Part shown: piece by piece, positions 1 to 7,612 of the stretch
Layout of the letters: each line of letters starts with the position of its first letter
Numbering within the stretch: the stretch's first letter is position 1
NCBI GenBank assembly: GCA_029287275.1
Contig: JARFRL010000131.1
Span: forward strand, 1 to 9,490
Length of the DNA stretch: 9,490 nucleotides
Reading direction: 5' to 3'
DNA from: Pontiella desulfatans
GTDB lineage: Bacteria; Verrucomicrobiota; Kiritimatiellia; Kiritimatiellales; Pontiellaceae
Notes under the pieces: generated by a model
What the model was told of the DNA's origin: nothing
Databases searched by the model: none
Seen by the model: the letters and a program-made list of their open reading frames with translations, nothing else
Made by a program: the position numbers and the translations under genes

Positions 1-2
1 TG

Positions 3-134
3 GCCGCGGCGACCGTCCGCGAGTTCGTCGAGGGGCGCGGCGCGGAGGTCGACGGCGGCGATGGACTCGGGACCATTATTCTGCCGCGCCCTCTGAAGAA
101 TCCCGTCGCCGCGGCGCTCAGATGGCCGACCTAA
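3..134 (+). CDS. C-terminal fragment of an unidentified protein (5' end outside window)
   Basis: This frame is open from the window edge to a TAA at 132-134 and encodes 43 residues ending in AALRWPT. Codons are strongly G/C-ending, as in the accepted genes further on, while the other two forward frames give an early stop or an arginine-rich shadow peptide. Residues such as GAEVDGGDGLG followed by a hydrophobic strand and PRPL look like the end of a folded domain, but I do not recognise the family. Support comes from the decayed junction copy downstream: its plus-strand peptide at 279-332 (GEEVVLDDFGDAVIERPL) aligns with residues encoded at 39-95, sharing G, E, V, D, G and RPL. The gene converges on the ABC exporter at 425-2134, with the first palindrome starting 2 nt after the stop. 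Confidence 0.5.
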   Translation, partial: AAATVREFVEGRGAEVDGGDGLGTIILPRPLKNPVAAALRWPT

Positions 135-135
135 A

Positions 136-161
136 ATTTCACACATTGCAATGTGTGAAAT
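136..161. promoter_or_regulatory. Perfect 26-bp palindrome, copy 1
   Basis: The half-site ATTTCACACATTG is followed directly by its exact reverse complement, so the dyad centre lies between 148 and 149 (core TTGCAA). It begins 2 nt after the TAA of the partial gene at 3-134. As RNA it could fold as an 11-bp stem with a TGCA loop on either strand, but the stem is AT-rich and no run of T follows, so it is not a standard intrinsic terminator. A dimeric DNA-binding protein site or a bidirectional 3'-end element between convergent genes are both possible. Confidence 0.6.
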
Positions 162-174
162 ATGGCGGAAATTA

Positions 175-262
175 CTAGAGTAAACTTCTGGCGTGGAGGG
201 TGTGCTAATGTTGCTGAAACTCGGAGAATTCCGTTTTCGATCTCCTCGCCTCCGCACGCGAA
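175..262 (-). pseudogene. Degenerate duplicate of the ABC exporter 3' end
   Basis: Read on the minus strand, this stretch resembles the last roughly 30 codons of the exporter at 425-2134. The GGEEIENG encoded near 231-254 matches exporter residues DGEVVENG. After an 11-nt deletion relative to the intact gene, the reading continues H-stop-HTLHARSLL-stop, against the exporter's YYHTLYTKSLF-stop. An in-frame TAG sits at 205-207, where the intact gene has a tyrosine codon. The terminal stop (175-177) is conserved exactly 250 bp from the real one (425-427). The deletion and internal stop mean it is not translated as an exporter tail. The left limit is firm; the right limit is approximate. Confidence 0.65.
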
Positions 263-278
263 AGCCCTATATTTAAAG

Positions 279-385
279 GGTGAAGAGGTTGTTCTGGATG
301 ATTTTGGTGACGCGGTTATTGAACGCCCGCTCCGGCATGAACATCGGGGAATCCCGTCGCCGCATCGCCAAGTTGTCCGGTGCTT
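279..385 (+). pseudogene. Probable degenerate duplicate of the upstream gene's 3' end
   Basis: The plus-strand peptide at 279-332 (GEEVVLDDFGDAVIERPL) shares 8 of about 18 aligned residues with the end of the gene at 3-134. It is followed by the 15 bases identical to positions 98-112, then weaker similarity up to the second palindrome. The spacing between RPL and the shared 15-mer is about 12 nt longer than in the first copy. Codon composition is more AT-rich than the intact genes. This half is less certain than the exporter remnant because similarity is patchy before the shared 15-mer. Confidence 0.45.
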
Positions 386-411
386 ATTTCATACATTGCA
401 ATGTATGAAAT
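386..411. promoter_or_regulatory. Perfect 26-bp palindrome, copy 2
   Basis: The half-site ATTTCATACATTG is followed by its exact reverse complement, centred between 398 and 399. It differs from copy 1 only at position 7 (C to T) and the symmetric position 20 (G to A), so dyad symmetry is intact. It lies 13 nt beyond the stop codon of the ABC exporter. It could act as a 3'-end hairpin for the exporter transcript or as a protein-binding site; no poly-T tract follows on either strand. Confidence 0.6.
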
Positions 412-428
412 CTAGCGGAAACTGCTAG
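412..428. other. Small hairpin across the ABC exporter stop codon
   Basis: CTAGC (412-416) and GCTAG (424-428) form a 5-bp stem with a 7-nt loop, abutting palindrome copy 2 and including the TAG stop at 425-427. The equivalent place in the duplicated copy (162-178) has lost most of this pairing, so it is not clearly conserved. It may simply add to the 3'-end structure of the exporter mRNA. Confidence 0.3.
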
Positions 429-2130
429 AAAAGGCTTTTGGTGTAGAGGGTGTGGTAATACCCCTCGAGCGCGGTCAGTTCTTGGTGGGTTCCGTTCTCG
501 ACCACCTCGCCGTCGCGGAGGGTGTAGATGGTGTCGGCGTGCTTCACGGTGGAGAGGCGATGCGCGATGATGATGGTGGTGCGGTCCTTGCAGAGACGTT
601 CCATCGCGTCTTGAATCAGTTGTTCGGATTCGGTGTCGAGCGCGGAGGTGGCTTCGTCGAAAATCAGAATGGGCGGATTCTTGAGAAAGACGCGGGCGAT
701 GGAAATCCGCTGCTTTTGCCCGCCGGAAAGTTTCACGCCGTGTTCTCCGACGGGGGAGTCGAAGCCTTCCGGCAACGATTCGATGAAATCCAGAATGTTG
801 GCCTGCCGAGCCGCGGCGATCAGCTCTTCCTCCGTCGCGGCGCGGTTGCCGAAAAGAATGTTGTCGCGCACGGTGGTGTCGAACAGGAAGGGCGACTGTT
901 GCACGATGCCGATCTGTTCGCGCAGGAAGCGCTGCCGCAGATCGAGCACGTCGACGCCGTCGATCGCGATGGTTCCTTCCTTCGCTTCGTAGAAGCGCGG
1001 AATCAGCGCGGCGATGGTGGACTTGCCGGCGCCCGATTCGCCGACGAGCGCGACGGTCTGGCCGGCGACGATCGACATGGAAACGTTTTTGAGCACCTTC
1101 GCGGCGTTGCCTTCGTAGGCGAAATTGAGGCCGCGGATCTCGATGTTCCCGGTGACGGTTTCGGGCTCGACGGGATTCGGCCGGTCCTGAATGTCCGGCT
1201 CGATATCCATGATTTCGGTGAAGCGCTCGAACGACGCGGCGCCTTGGCCGAACTGCTCGACGAAGTTGACCATGCGATCGATCGGCTTGGTCATGAAGCG
1301 CGCGAACATCATGAAGACGAGCACGTCGGTGAGGGAGATCCGTTCTTGGAAGACCATGATCGCGCCCGCGATGGTGATGACGATCTCATGGCCATGGATG
1401 AGGCCCATCATGGAGGAATGGAAGGCGGCCATGGTGTGGTACATGGTTTCCTTCGAGGCGCGGAAGTCGTGGTTCACTTCGTCGAACTGGTCGATCGCGT
1501 GGTGTTCGCTCGCGAAGGATTTGACCTCGCGAATGCCCTGGATCGAGTTTTCGATGTTGGCGTTGATGTCGGCCACGCGGCGGCGCATGACGCGCACGTT
1601 GAGGCGAAAGCGCTTCTGGAACAGGACGCCGCAGAGCACCATGATCGGGAGCGGGATCAGCGCGATCGCCGCGAGCGTCGGGTTCATCCAGAACATGCAG
1701 CCGAACGCGCCGGTGATGGTGACGGCCGCGAGGAAGAGGTCTTCCGGAACGTGGTGCGCGACCTCGGAGATGGTGAAGAGGTCGTTGCTGAGCCGCGACA
1801 TGATGTGGCCGGTTTTCGTCTTGTCGAAATAGCTGAACGACAGCTTCTGTAGATGGCGGAACAGGACGCCGCGCATATCGGTCTCGATGCGCGTTCCGAG
1901 CACGTGGCCCCATTTGATGTTGTTGAACGCGGAGAAGGCCAGCACGACCACCAACGCGATCAACAGCGCGATGGTCCCCGCGATCTCGACCACGGGCGCG
2001 TTGGCCAGGTTAAACAGGTGGCGGGTGGTCAGCGGGATCAGGATCGCGCAGAGCGCCCGCACGAACGCCATCGACAGGTCCAGCGCGAAGAGCGGCTTGT
2101 GGGGCCCGTAGAAGGCGATGAAGCGTTTGA

Positions 2131-2134
<4 letters not shown>
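425..2134 (-). CDS. ABC transporter, fused permease and ATPase (MsbA-like half-exporter)
   Basis: This 569-aa protein has the standard length and order of a type IV half-exporter: a six-helix membrane domain (hydrophobic stretches near residues 18-36, 50-70, 128-150, 151-171, 243-262 and 264-285) and an ATPase domain from about 330. Visible nucleotide-binding motifs are the A-loop tyrosine Y340, Walker A GESGAGKST (365-373), Q-loop Q412/Q413, signature LSGGQ (469-473), Walker B ILIFDE (489-494), D-loop SALD (497-500) and switch H525. All catalytic residues are present, so it should be an active ATPase working as a homodimer in the inner membrane. Family members export lipid A, other lipids, drugs or peptides; the substrate cannot be read from the sequence. 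Its ATG overlaps the TGA of pyk by 4 nt, with no convincing ribosome site of its own, which implies translational coupling. A decayed duplicate of its last codons lies at 175-262. Confidence 0.95.
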
Positions 2135-3543
<1,409 letters not shown>

Positions 3544-3588
3544 AAAGCCTCGATTGGGTTCATCAGCGCGGGTTTTTATCAGATCAGG

Positions 3589-3604
3589 GGGCTTAGGCTA
3601 GCCC
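3589..3604. other. Small inverted repeat between slyX and pyk
   Basis: GGGCT (3589-3593) and AGCCC (3600-3604) can pair around a 6-nt loop inside the 75-nt slyX-pyk gap. No T-run follows directly on the minus strand, so it is at most a weak attenuator or terminator or an mRNA structure ahead of pyk. I found no convincing -35/-10 pair for pyk in the AT-rich stretch around 3605-3625. Confidence 0.25.
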
Positions 3605-3618
3605 ATAATCAAACTATA

Positions 3619-3816
3619 TTAATAATGCGGGGGTCGCTCGGCGCCGGCGATCCGCTCCGGCTCGCCTCGTTCCGCGATCTTGCGTTTGAGCTCTTCGAGT
3701 TCGTTTCGCAGCCTGCCGATGTCGCGTTGTTGCCGAAATATTTCTTGGTTGAGGTGCTGGATGGTGTCGTCCTGAAGCGCCAAAAGGGTTTCAAGTTGTA
3801 TGATTCGCTGTTCCAT
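3619..3816 (-). CDS. slyX: SlyX family protein
   Basis: This 65-aa protein matches the SlyX pattern throughout: an N-terminal helix with MEQRIIQLETLLALQDDTI, a continuous heptad coiled coil (LNQEIFRQQRDIGRLRNEL) to about residue 48, and the characteristic PPHY C-terminus. The usual family length is about 70 residues. SlyX is a small cytoplasmic coiled-coil protein, probably oligomeric, found mostly in proteobacteria and relatives; its molecular role is unknown. The ATG at 3814-3816 is the only start that keeps the family N-terminus; a GAGG lies just 1 nt upstream, closer than usual. It is read in the same direction as pyk, 75 nt away, and diverges from the phosphatase block. An overlapping 61-aa minus-strand frame here is a shadow. 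Confidence 0.9.
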   Translation of the reverse strand: MEQRIIQLETLLALQDDTIQHLNQEIFRQQRDIGRLRNELEELKRKIAERGEPERIAGAERPPHY

Positions 3817-3873
3817 GCCTCGAATAGTAGCGGATTGAGCGCCGTTGGGGAGTGGTTTTAAGCGCCTTTTGCG

Positions 3874-3902
3874 TTGATGCCGCCGAGCGCTTCGCTAACA
3901 AT
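3874..3902 (+). promoter_or_regulatory. Possible sigma70-type promoter for the phosphatase block
   Basis: TTGATG (3874-3879) and AACAAT (3897-3902) are separated by 17 nt, each matching 4 of 6 consensus positions. Transcription would begin near 3909, leaving a leader of under 20 nt with a ribosome site at 3915-3918. The 110-bp gap between the divergent slyX and the phosphatase genes (3817-3926) must hold promoters for both directions; I could not find a convincing pair for slyX. Confidence 0.3.
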
Positions 3903-3926
3903 GGGGAGCATAAGGGAGAACAGCGT

Positions 3927-5159
3927 ATGTCCGATCAACTGACAGACACAGGGTTTTTGCTTCGCAACCTCATGGAGCACATGTCGGATCACATCTACTT
4001 CAAGGATCGCGAATCCCGCTTCCTGATGGTCAACAAAGCGTTCCTCGACTGGACCAATCTCAAAGAGCAGGACGTGATTGGAAAAACCGACTTCGACCTG
4101 TTCGCCTCCGCGCACGCGCAGCAGGCCTTCGCCGACGAGCAGCGCATCATCGCCACCGGCGAGCCCATCATTGGTCTCGAGGAGAAAGAGACGTGGGAAA
4201 GCGGCCGCATCACCTGGGTCTCCACCACGAAAATGCCGCTGCGCGCCGCGGACGGCGACATCATCGGAACCTTCGGCGTCTCGCGCGACATCACCGAGCA
4301 CAAGGAGGCCGAGCTCAAGGCCGCGTACTACGCCGAGCAGATCCGCCGCATCAAAGAGGATATGGAAGACGACGTGCGCATGGCCGCCGAGCTGCAGAAA
4401 ACGTTCTTCCCGAGCTCCTATCCGGCGTTTCCGCCGGGCGCGCCCGCGGCCGAAAGCCGCGTCGAATTCCTCCATCACTATCACGCCAGCGGGCTGGTCA
4501 GCGGCGACTTCTGCACCATCCGCCCGCTCTCCGCGACCGAGGTGGGCGTGTTCCTGTGCGACGTGATGGGCCACGGCGTGCGCGCCGCGCTCGTCACCGC
4601 TCTCATCTGCGCGCTGGTGGAGGAAACCGCCGCGATGGAAAAAGACCCGGGCGGATTTCTCGCCCGCATGAACCGGTTGCTGATTCCCATTCTGCGGCAG
4701 GAAGACATCTTCTTATACGCGACCGCGTGCTACATGGTCTTCGACACCCGGACCGGCCTGCTCAAAGTCGCCAACGCCGGGCACCCCTTGCCCATCCATT
4801 TTCAAGCGGCGGAAAACTCCGCGCGCTGGCTGATGGACGATCCCGCGGCCCGCGGCCCCGCGCTGGCCATCACCGAGGACGGTGGATACCAAACGCTGGA
4901 ACAGCGGATCGCCCCGGGCGACTCGGTCGTCATGTACACCGACGGGCTCTACGAAGTCGTCGGCGCCGGCGACGCCGAGTTCGGGGAAAACCGCCTGCTC
5001 GAGGCCGCTGGCCGGCATCGCGAGCTGGAGCTCGCCCAGCTATTCCCCGCGCTGATCAACGAGGCGCGGCATTTCGCGCTCGAAGGCGAGTTCGACGACG
5101 ACATCTGCATGGTCGGCTTCAAGTGCCGCGCGCTTGAGGGAAAAGGGACGGAACCATGA
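3927..5159 (+). CDS. PAS domain-SpoIIE (PP2C-type) serine phosphatase, copy 1
   Basis: The 410-aa protein has a PAS sensor domain (about 11-125, ending FGVSRDITEHKEAE), an amphipathic helical linker with the DVRMAAELQKTFFP pattern typical of RsbU-like proteins (about 125-163), and a SpoIIE/RsbU phosphatase domain (about 180-400). Expected metal-site acids are D194 in SGDF, D212 in DVMGHG, D339 in TDGLYE and D391/D392 in DDDI; NAGHPLP (283-289) is also typical. The second aspartate of the common GGDxxD motif is replaced (SGDFCT). Such proteins usually dephosphorylate a STAS-domain anti-anti-sigma factor, but no STAS or anti-sigma gene is in the window. No membrane segment is visible, so it should sense a cytoplasmic signal. 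I chose ATG 3927 over 3852: GGAG sits 8 nt upstream and the N-terminus then lines up with the paralogue. Its TGA overlaps the next ATG by 4 nt. Confidence 0.9.
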   Translation: MSDQLTDTGFLLRNLMEHMSDHIYFKDRESRFLMVNKAFLDWTNLKEQDVIGKTDFDLFASAHAQQAFADEQRIIATGEPIIGLEEKETWESGRITWVSTTKMPLRAADGDIIGTFGVSRDITEHKEAELKAAYYAEQIRRIKEDMEDDVRMAAELQKTFFPSSYPAFPPGAPAAESRVEFLHHYHASGLVSGDFCTIRPLSATEVGVFLCDVMGHGVRAALVTALICALVEETAAMEKDPGGFLARMNRLLIPILRQEDIFLYATACYMVFDTRTGLLKVANAGHPLPIHFQAAENSARWLMDDPAARGPALAITEDGGYQTLEQRIAPGDSVVMYTDGLYEVVGAGDAEFGENRLLEAAGRHRELELAQLFPALINEARHFALEGEFDDDICMVGFKCRALEGKGTEP

Positions 5160-6367
5160 ATAAATCACCGGATCTGGAGTATCTACTCGAGAACCTATTG
5201 ACGAACACGTCTGACTCAATCTATTTCAAAGACGCTCAATCGCGCTTCGTGCTCGTCAATCAAGCCTGCGCCGTGAAACACGGGTGGGACTCGGAGAAAA
5301 TCAAGGGCAAGACGGATTTCGACACCTTCTCGAAAGATCACGCCGAGCGCGCCTACGCCGACGAGCGGCGCATCATCGAGACCGGCGAGCCGCTGTTCTC
5401 CATCGAGGAACGGGAAACCTGGCCCGACGGCCGCGTCACTTGGGTGTCGACCACCAAGATGCCGATTCGCGACGACAACGGCGAAATCATCGGCCTCTTC
5501 GGCATCACCCGCGACATCACCGACCGAAAACGGGCCGCGACCCGCGTCCGCCTCTACGCCGAGGAAGTCAACACCATCAAGGAAGAGATGGAAAACGACG
5601 TCCGAATGGCGGGCAAGCTGCAGAAGAATTTCATGCCCACGTCCTATCCCGCCTTTCCCGCGGGCGCCGCGCCGGCCGATCAGCACATCGAGTTTCTGCA
5701 CCGGTTCAACCTCAACCGCCAAGTCAGCGGCGACTATTGCGCGGTCACGCGCGTTTCCGACCACGAAGCGGGGATCTTTCTGTGCGACGTGCAAGGCGTT
5801 GGCGTACGCGCCGCGCTCGGCACGGCGCTCGTCCGCGGCGTCGTGCAGGAAATTCAGGGGCTCGCGGCCGATCCCGCCGCGTACTTGGGCCGCATGAACG
5901 CCATGCTCTCGCCCCTGCTGCGCAAGGAAGGGATGCTGCTTGACGTGTCGGCGTGCTATTTCACCCTCGACGCGCGAACCGGAGCCATCCGCCTCGCCAG
6001 CGCCGGGCATACCATGCCGATTCATTTCCGCGACGGTTACGCCGCCCAATGGCTGTGTGATGGCGCGGCCTGCGCCGGCCCACCGCTCGGGGTCGATCCC
6101 GCCGCGGGCTACGTCGCCATCGAGCAGACCATCTCCGCCGACGACTCGGTGGTCGCCTTCACCGACGGCCTCTACACCGTGCGCAACAACATGGACGACG
6201 CGTACGGAAAAAAACGGCTGCTCGACTCCGCCCACAGTCTCGCCGGCGAGTCGCTGGCCGATGTTTTCTCGGGGCTGGAAGGCGACGCGCTCGCGTTTTC
6301 GAAAACCGGAAAATTCTCCGACGACGTCTGCCTCGTCGGCTTCCACCTGAAAACCTTGATGCCCTAG
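5156..6367 (+). CDS. PAS domain-SpoIIE (PP2C-type) phosphatase, copy 2, altered active site
   Basis: This 403-aa protein is a full-length paralogue of its neighbour with the same layout: PAS (about 10-124; shared GKTDFD, ADE..II.TGEP and TWVSTTKMP), linker helix, then SpoIIE domain. Metal-site acids persist as D193 (SGDY), D211, D337 (TDG) and D389/D390 (SDDV). Two usually conserved positions differ from copy 1: DVMGHG becomes DVQGVG (V215) and TDGLYE becomes TDGLYT (T341); NAGH becomes SAGH. The acids suggest metal binding is possible, but activity or specificity may have shifted. The ATGA overlap with copy 1 implies coupled translation and roughly equal amounts, consistent with a heterodimer or sensor pair. 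The two genes arose by tandem duplication, old enough for substantial divergence. Confidence 0.88.
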   Translation: MNKSPDLEYLLENLLTNTSDSIYFKDAQSRFVLVNQACAVKHGWDSEKIKGKTDFDTFSKDHAERAYADERRIIETGEPLFSIEERETWPDGRVTWVSTTKMPIRDDNGEIIGLFGITRDITDRKRAATRVRLYAEEVNTIKEEMENDVRMAGKLQKNFMPTSYPAFPAGAAPADQHIEFLHRFNLNRQVSGDYCAVTRVSDHEAGIFLCDVQGVGVRAALGTALVRGVVQEIQGLAADPAAYLGRMNAMLSPLLRKEGMLLDVSACYFTLDARTGAIRLASAGHTMPIHFRDGYAAQWLCDGAACAGPPLGVDPAAGYVAIEQTISADDSVVAFTDGLYTVRNNMDDAYGKKRLLDSAHSLAGESLADVFSGLEGDALAFSKTGKFSDDVCLVGFHLKTLMP

Positions 6368-6436
6368 AAATCGTTCCGCCCAACCCGCGCGTGTAAAAGC
6401 GTGAGTTGGCGCGAAGGTTGGACTACGGTGACCGCC

Positions 6437-7078
6437 ATGAAGTTGTTCATCATCACCTGCCTGCTCGCGACGAGCGCCACGGCCGCGCTCGAGTGGGACC
6501 AAACCGAGGTCAACCTCCAGGTTCACGCCGTCCAGCTGGACGCCGACGCCGTCTTCCGCTTCAAAAACACCGGCCGCGAAACCATTGCGTTGGAGGACGT
6601 AAAAGTAACCAGTGGCAGCCTCGCGCCCACGCTCGAAAAACGCGCCTACGCGCCCGGCGAAACGGGCGAACTCAAGGTCCGCTTCGATCTGCGCGGCCGA
6701 ACCGGAGCGCAGAAAAAGGCGGTCATCGTCCAGACCAGCGCCGGCGCGACCGCGCGGCTCAACATCGGCGTCGATATTCCGAAGGCCTACTCCGTCGCGC
6801 CCATCATGATGAAGTGGGCGGAAACCAACGCCGCGCCCACCAAAACCGCCAAGCTCGTGTCCGCGGCCGCCGAGCCGATCAAACTGCTCGCCGCGGTCTC
6901 GTCCAATCCCGCCGTGGTGGTCGAGCTCAAGACCCTCCGCGAGGGCTTCGAATACGAGGTCGTCGTGACGCGCCCGCCGGCCGGAGAAAACCTCCGTGCG
7001 GTGATCCGAATCCATTCCGAACCGCCGCCCGGATTCACCGAGGGCAAGGCGCTTAAATTCTACGTCCACGCGCTCTGA
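6437..7078 (+). CDS. Secreted DUF1573-like protein
   Basis: This 213-aa protein begins with a signal peptide (MKLFIITCLLATSATA, likely cleaved near residues 17-18). It continues as an Ig-like beta domain with the DUF1573 pattern: FRFKNTGRETIALEDVKV (40-57), then YAPGETGELKVRFDLRGRTG (71-90) and a strand ending AVIVQT. The family's usual CGC after the first strand pair is SGS (59-61), so the cysteines are absent. A second beta-rich half (about 115-213) follows. The product should be periplasmic or extracellular, with unknown function. A GTG 12 codons earlier (6401) is possible, but ATG 6437 puts the signal peptide at the N-terminus, and a GGTGA lies about 5 nt upstream. Copy 2 of the phosphatase ends 69 nt before, and the PLD gene begins 2 nt after its stop. 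Confidence 0.75.
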   Translation: MKLFIITCLLATSATAALEWDQTEVNLQVHAVQLDADAVFRFKNTGRETIALEDVKVTSGSLAPTLEKRAYAPGETGELKVRFDLRGRTGAQKKAVIVQTSAGATARLNIGVDIPKAYSVAPIMMKWAETNAAPTKTAKLVSAAAEPIKLLAAVSSNPAVVVELKTLREGFEYEVVVTRPPAGENLRAVIRIHSEPPPGFTEGKALKFYVHAL

Positions 7079-7080
7079 CC

Positions 7081-7596
7081 ATGATCCGATTTCTGAAAGA
7101 CCGCGCCATTTATGAACGCGTCGTGCTGGAGGCCGTCCCCGACGCGGAGGCGTTCGTGTGGATCGCCACCGCGGACATCAAAGACCTGCACGTGTCGAGC
7201 AACGGAAGCTTCCGTCCGTTCCTCGGCGTTCTCGCGGACCTCGTCGACCGCGGCGTCGAGATCCGCCTGCTGCACGCCAAAGAGCCCGGCCCGAATTTCC
7301 GCGAGGACTTCGATTTGTATCCCGGTCTGATCAACGGGCTCGAACGCCAGATTTGTCCCCGCGTTCATCTGAAAACCGTCGTGGTCGACGGCCGCGTCGC
7401 CTATCTTGGAAGCGCCAACCTCACCGGCGCGGGCATGGGCGCCAAAGGCGTCAACAAACGCAACTTCGAGTCCGGCATCATTTCCGACGAAGCCGAAATC
7501 GTTACCGGCGTCATGGAGCAGTTCGACGAAATCTGGATGGGCGCGAAGTGCGACGCCTGCCAACGCCGCGCCTATTGCTCCGATCCCATCGCTTAA
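7081..7596 (+). CDS. Phospholipase D-superfamily protein, single HKD motif, probable nuclease
   Basis: The 171-aa protein carries one complete HKD motif, H96-L-K98-x4-D103, followed by GSANLTGAG (110-118) and N128-F-E130-SG, the usual continuation. Having one motif and Nuc/BfiI-like size suggests that two monomers form one active site and cleave a phosphodiester, probably in nucleic acid. A lipid substrate is less likely, since no signal peptide or membrane segment is seen. The extreme C-terminus has C157-x2-C160-x5-C166, and C92 lies just before the HKD motif, so a metal or Fe-S site is possible. ATG 7081 lies 2 nt after the stop of the DUF1573-like gene with no clear ribosome site, implying coupling. 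The DUF2779 nuclease-like gene begins 16 nt after its stop. I place it at superfamily level only. Confidence 0.88.
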   Translation: MIRFLKDRAIYERVVLEAVPDAEAFVWIATADIKDLHVSSNGSFRPFLGVLADLVDRGVEIRLLHAKEPGPNFREDFDLYPGLINGLERQICPRVHLKTVVVDGRVAYLGSANLTGAGMGAKGVNKRNFESGIISDEAEIVTGVMEQFDEIWMGAKCDACQRRAYCSDPIA

Positions 7597-7599
7597 ACA

Positions 7600-7603
7600 A
7601 GGA
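7600..7603 (+). promoter_or_regulatory. Ribosome binding site deciding the DUF2779 gene start
   Basis: AGGA lies 9 nt upstream of ATG 7613 in the 16-nt gap after the PLD gene. It favours this start over the upstream in-frame ATG at 7406, which lies deep inside the PLD coding region. Confidence 0.6.
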
Positions 7604-7612
7604 CCCCGCCTC

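Larger units (their letters stand above)
98..460. repeat. Decayed tandem duplication of a convergent gene junction (period about 250 bp)
   Basis: Two blocks align along their length: about 98-210 and about 349-460. Both open with the same 15 bases (GAATCCCGTCGCCGC, at 98 and 349), continue to a perfect palindrome, then to a shared GCGGAAA..CTAGA segment and GAGGGTGTG.TAAT. From 136-210 versus 386-460 I count 60 of 75 identical positions with no gap. The homology extends outward: a block resembling the exporter's 3' coding end lies right of the first palindrome, and one resembling the upstream gene's 3' end lies left of the second. This is the order expected when a segment spanning gene end, palindrome and opposing gene end is duplicated in tandem, leaving the inner gene ends as non-functional remnants. 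Confidence 0.75.

Noticed and set aside
273..365. 30-aa minus-strand open frame (start MRRRDSP, end NNLFTL)
   Set aside because: It looks protein-like, but it lies antisense to the decayed duplicate of the upstream gene, has no clear ribosome site and is short enough to occur by chance.
162..428. 88-aa plus-strand open frame spanning the region between the two palindromes
   Set aside because: It starts at the edge of one palindrome and runs through the other. Its first part is antisense to the exporter remnant; codon use is unlike the real genes and no ribosome site precedes it.
1..460. CRISPR array or insertion-sequence ends, suggested by two repeated palindromes
   Set aside because: Only two units with a 250-bp period; flanks are homologous along the unit, and there is no transposase or target-site duplication.
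452..1852. 466-aa plus-strand open frame opposite the ABC exporter
   Set aside because: Composition is rich in H, D, E, R and G, typical of antisense to GC-rich coding DNA; the minus frame has complete ABC motifs.
3852..3926. 25-residue N-terminal extension of the first phosphatase
   Set aside because: ATG 3927 has a good ribosome site and matches the paralogue's N-terminus; the extension overlaps the likely promoter.
6380..6412. Imperfect inverted repeat (CGCCCAAC and GTTGGCG) after the second phosphatase
   Set aside because: The stem needs a bulge, the loop is long and no T-run follows; too weak to call a terminator.
6437..6478. Lipoprotein signal (IITC) in the DUF1573-like protein
   Set aside because: The cysteine is at residue 8, too early for a lipobox, and T before C is atypical; an ordinary signal peptide cleaved near 17 fits better.
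5216..7069. 617-aa minus-strand open frame opposite the second phosphatase and DUF1573-like gene
   Set aside because: It crosses two genes and their intergenic gap and has no recognisable domain; the plus frames carry conserved motifs.
7406..7612. 69-residue upstream extension of the DUF2779 protein inside the PLD gene
   Set aside because: The PLD frame there encodes the HKD continuation and conserved residues, and ATG 7613 has its own AGGA.
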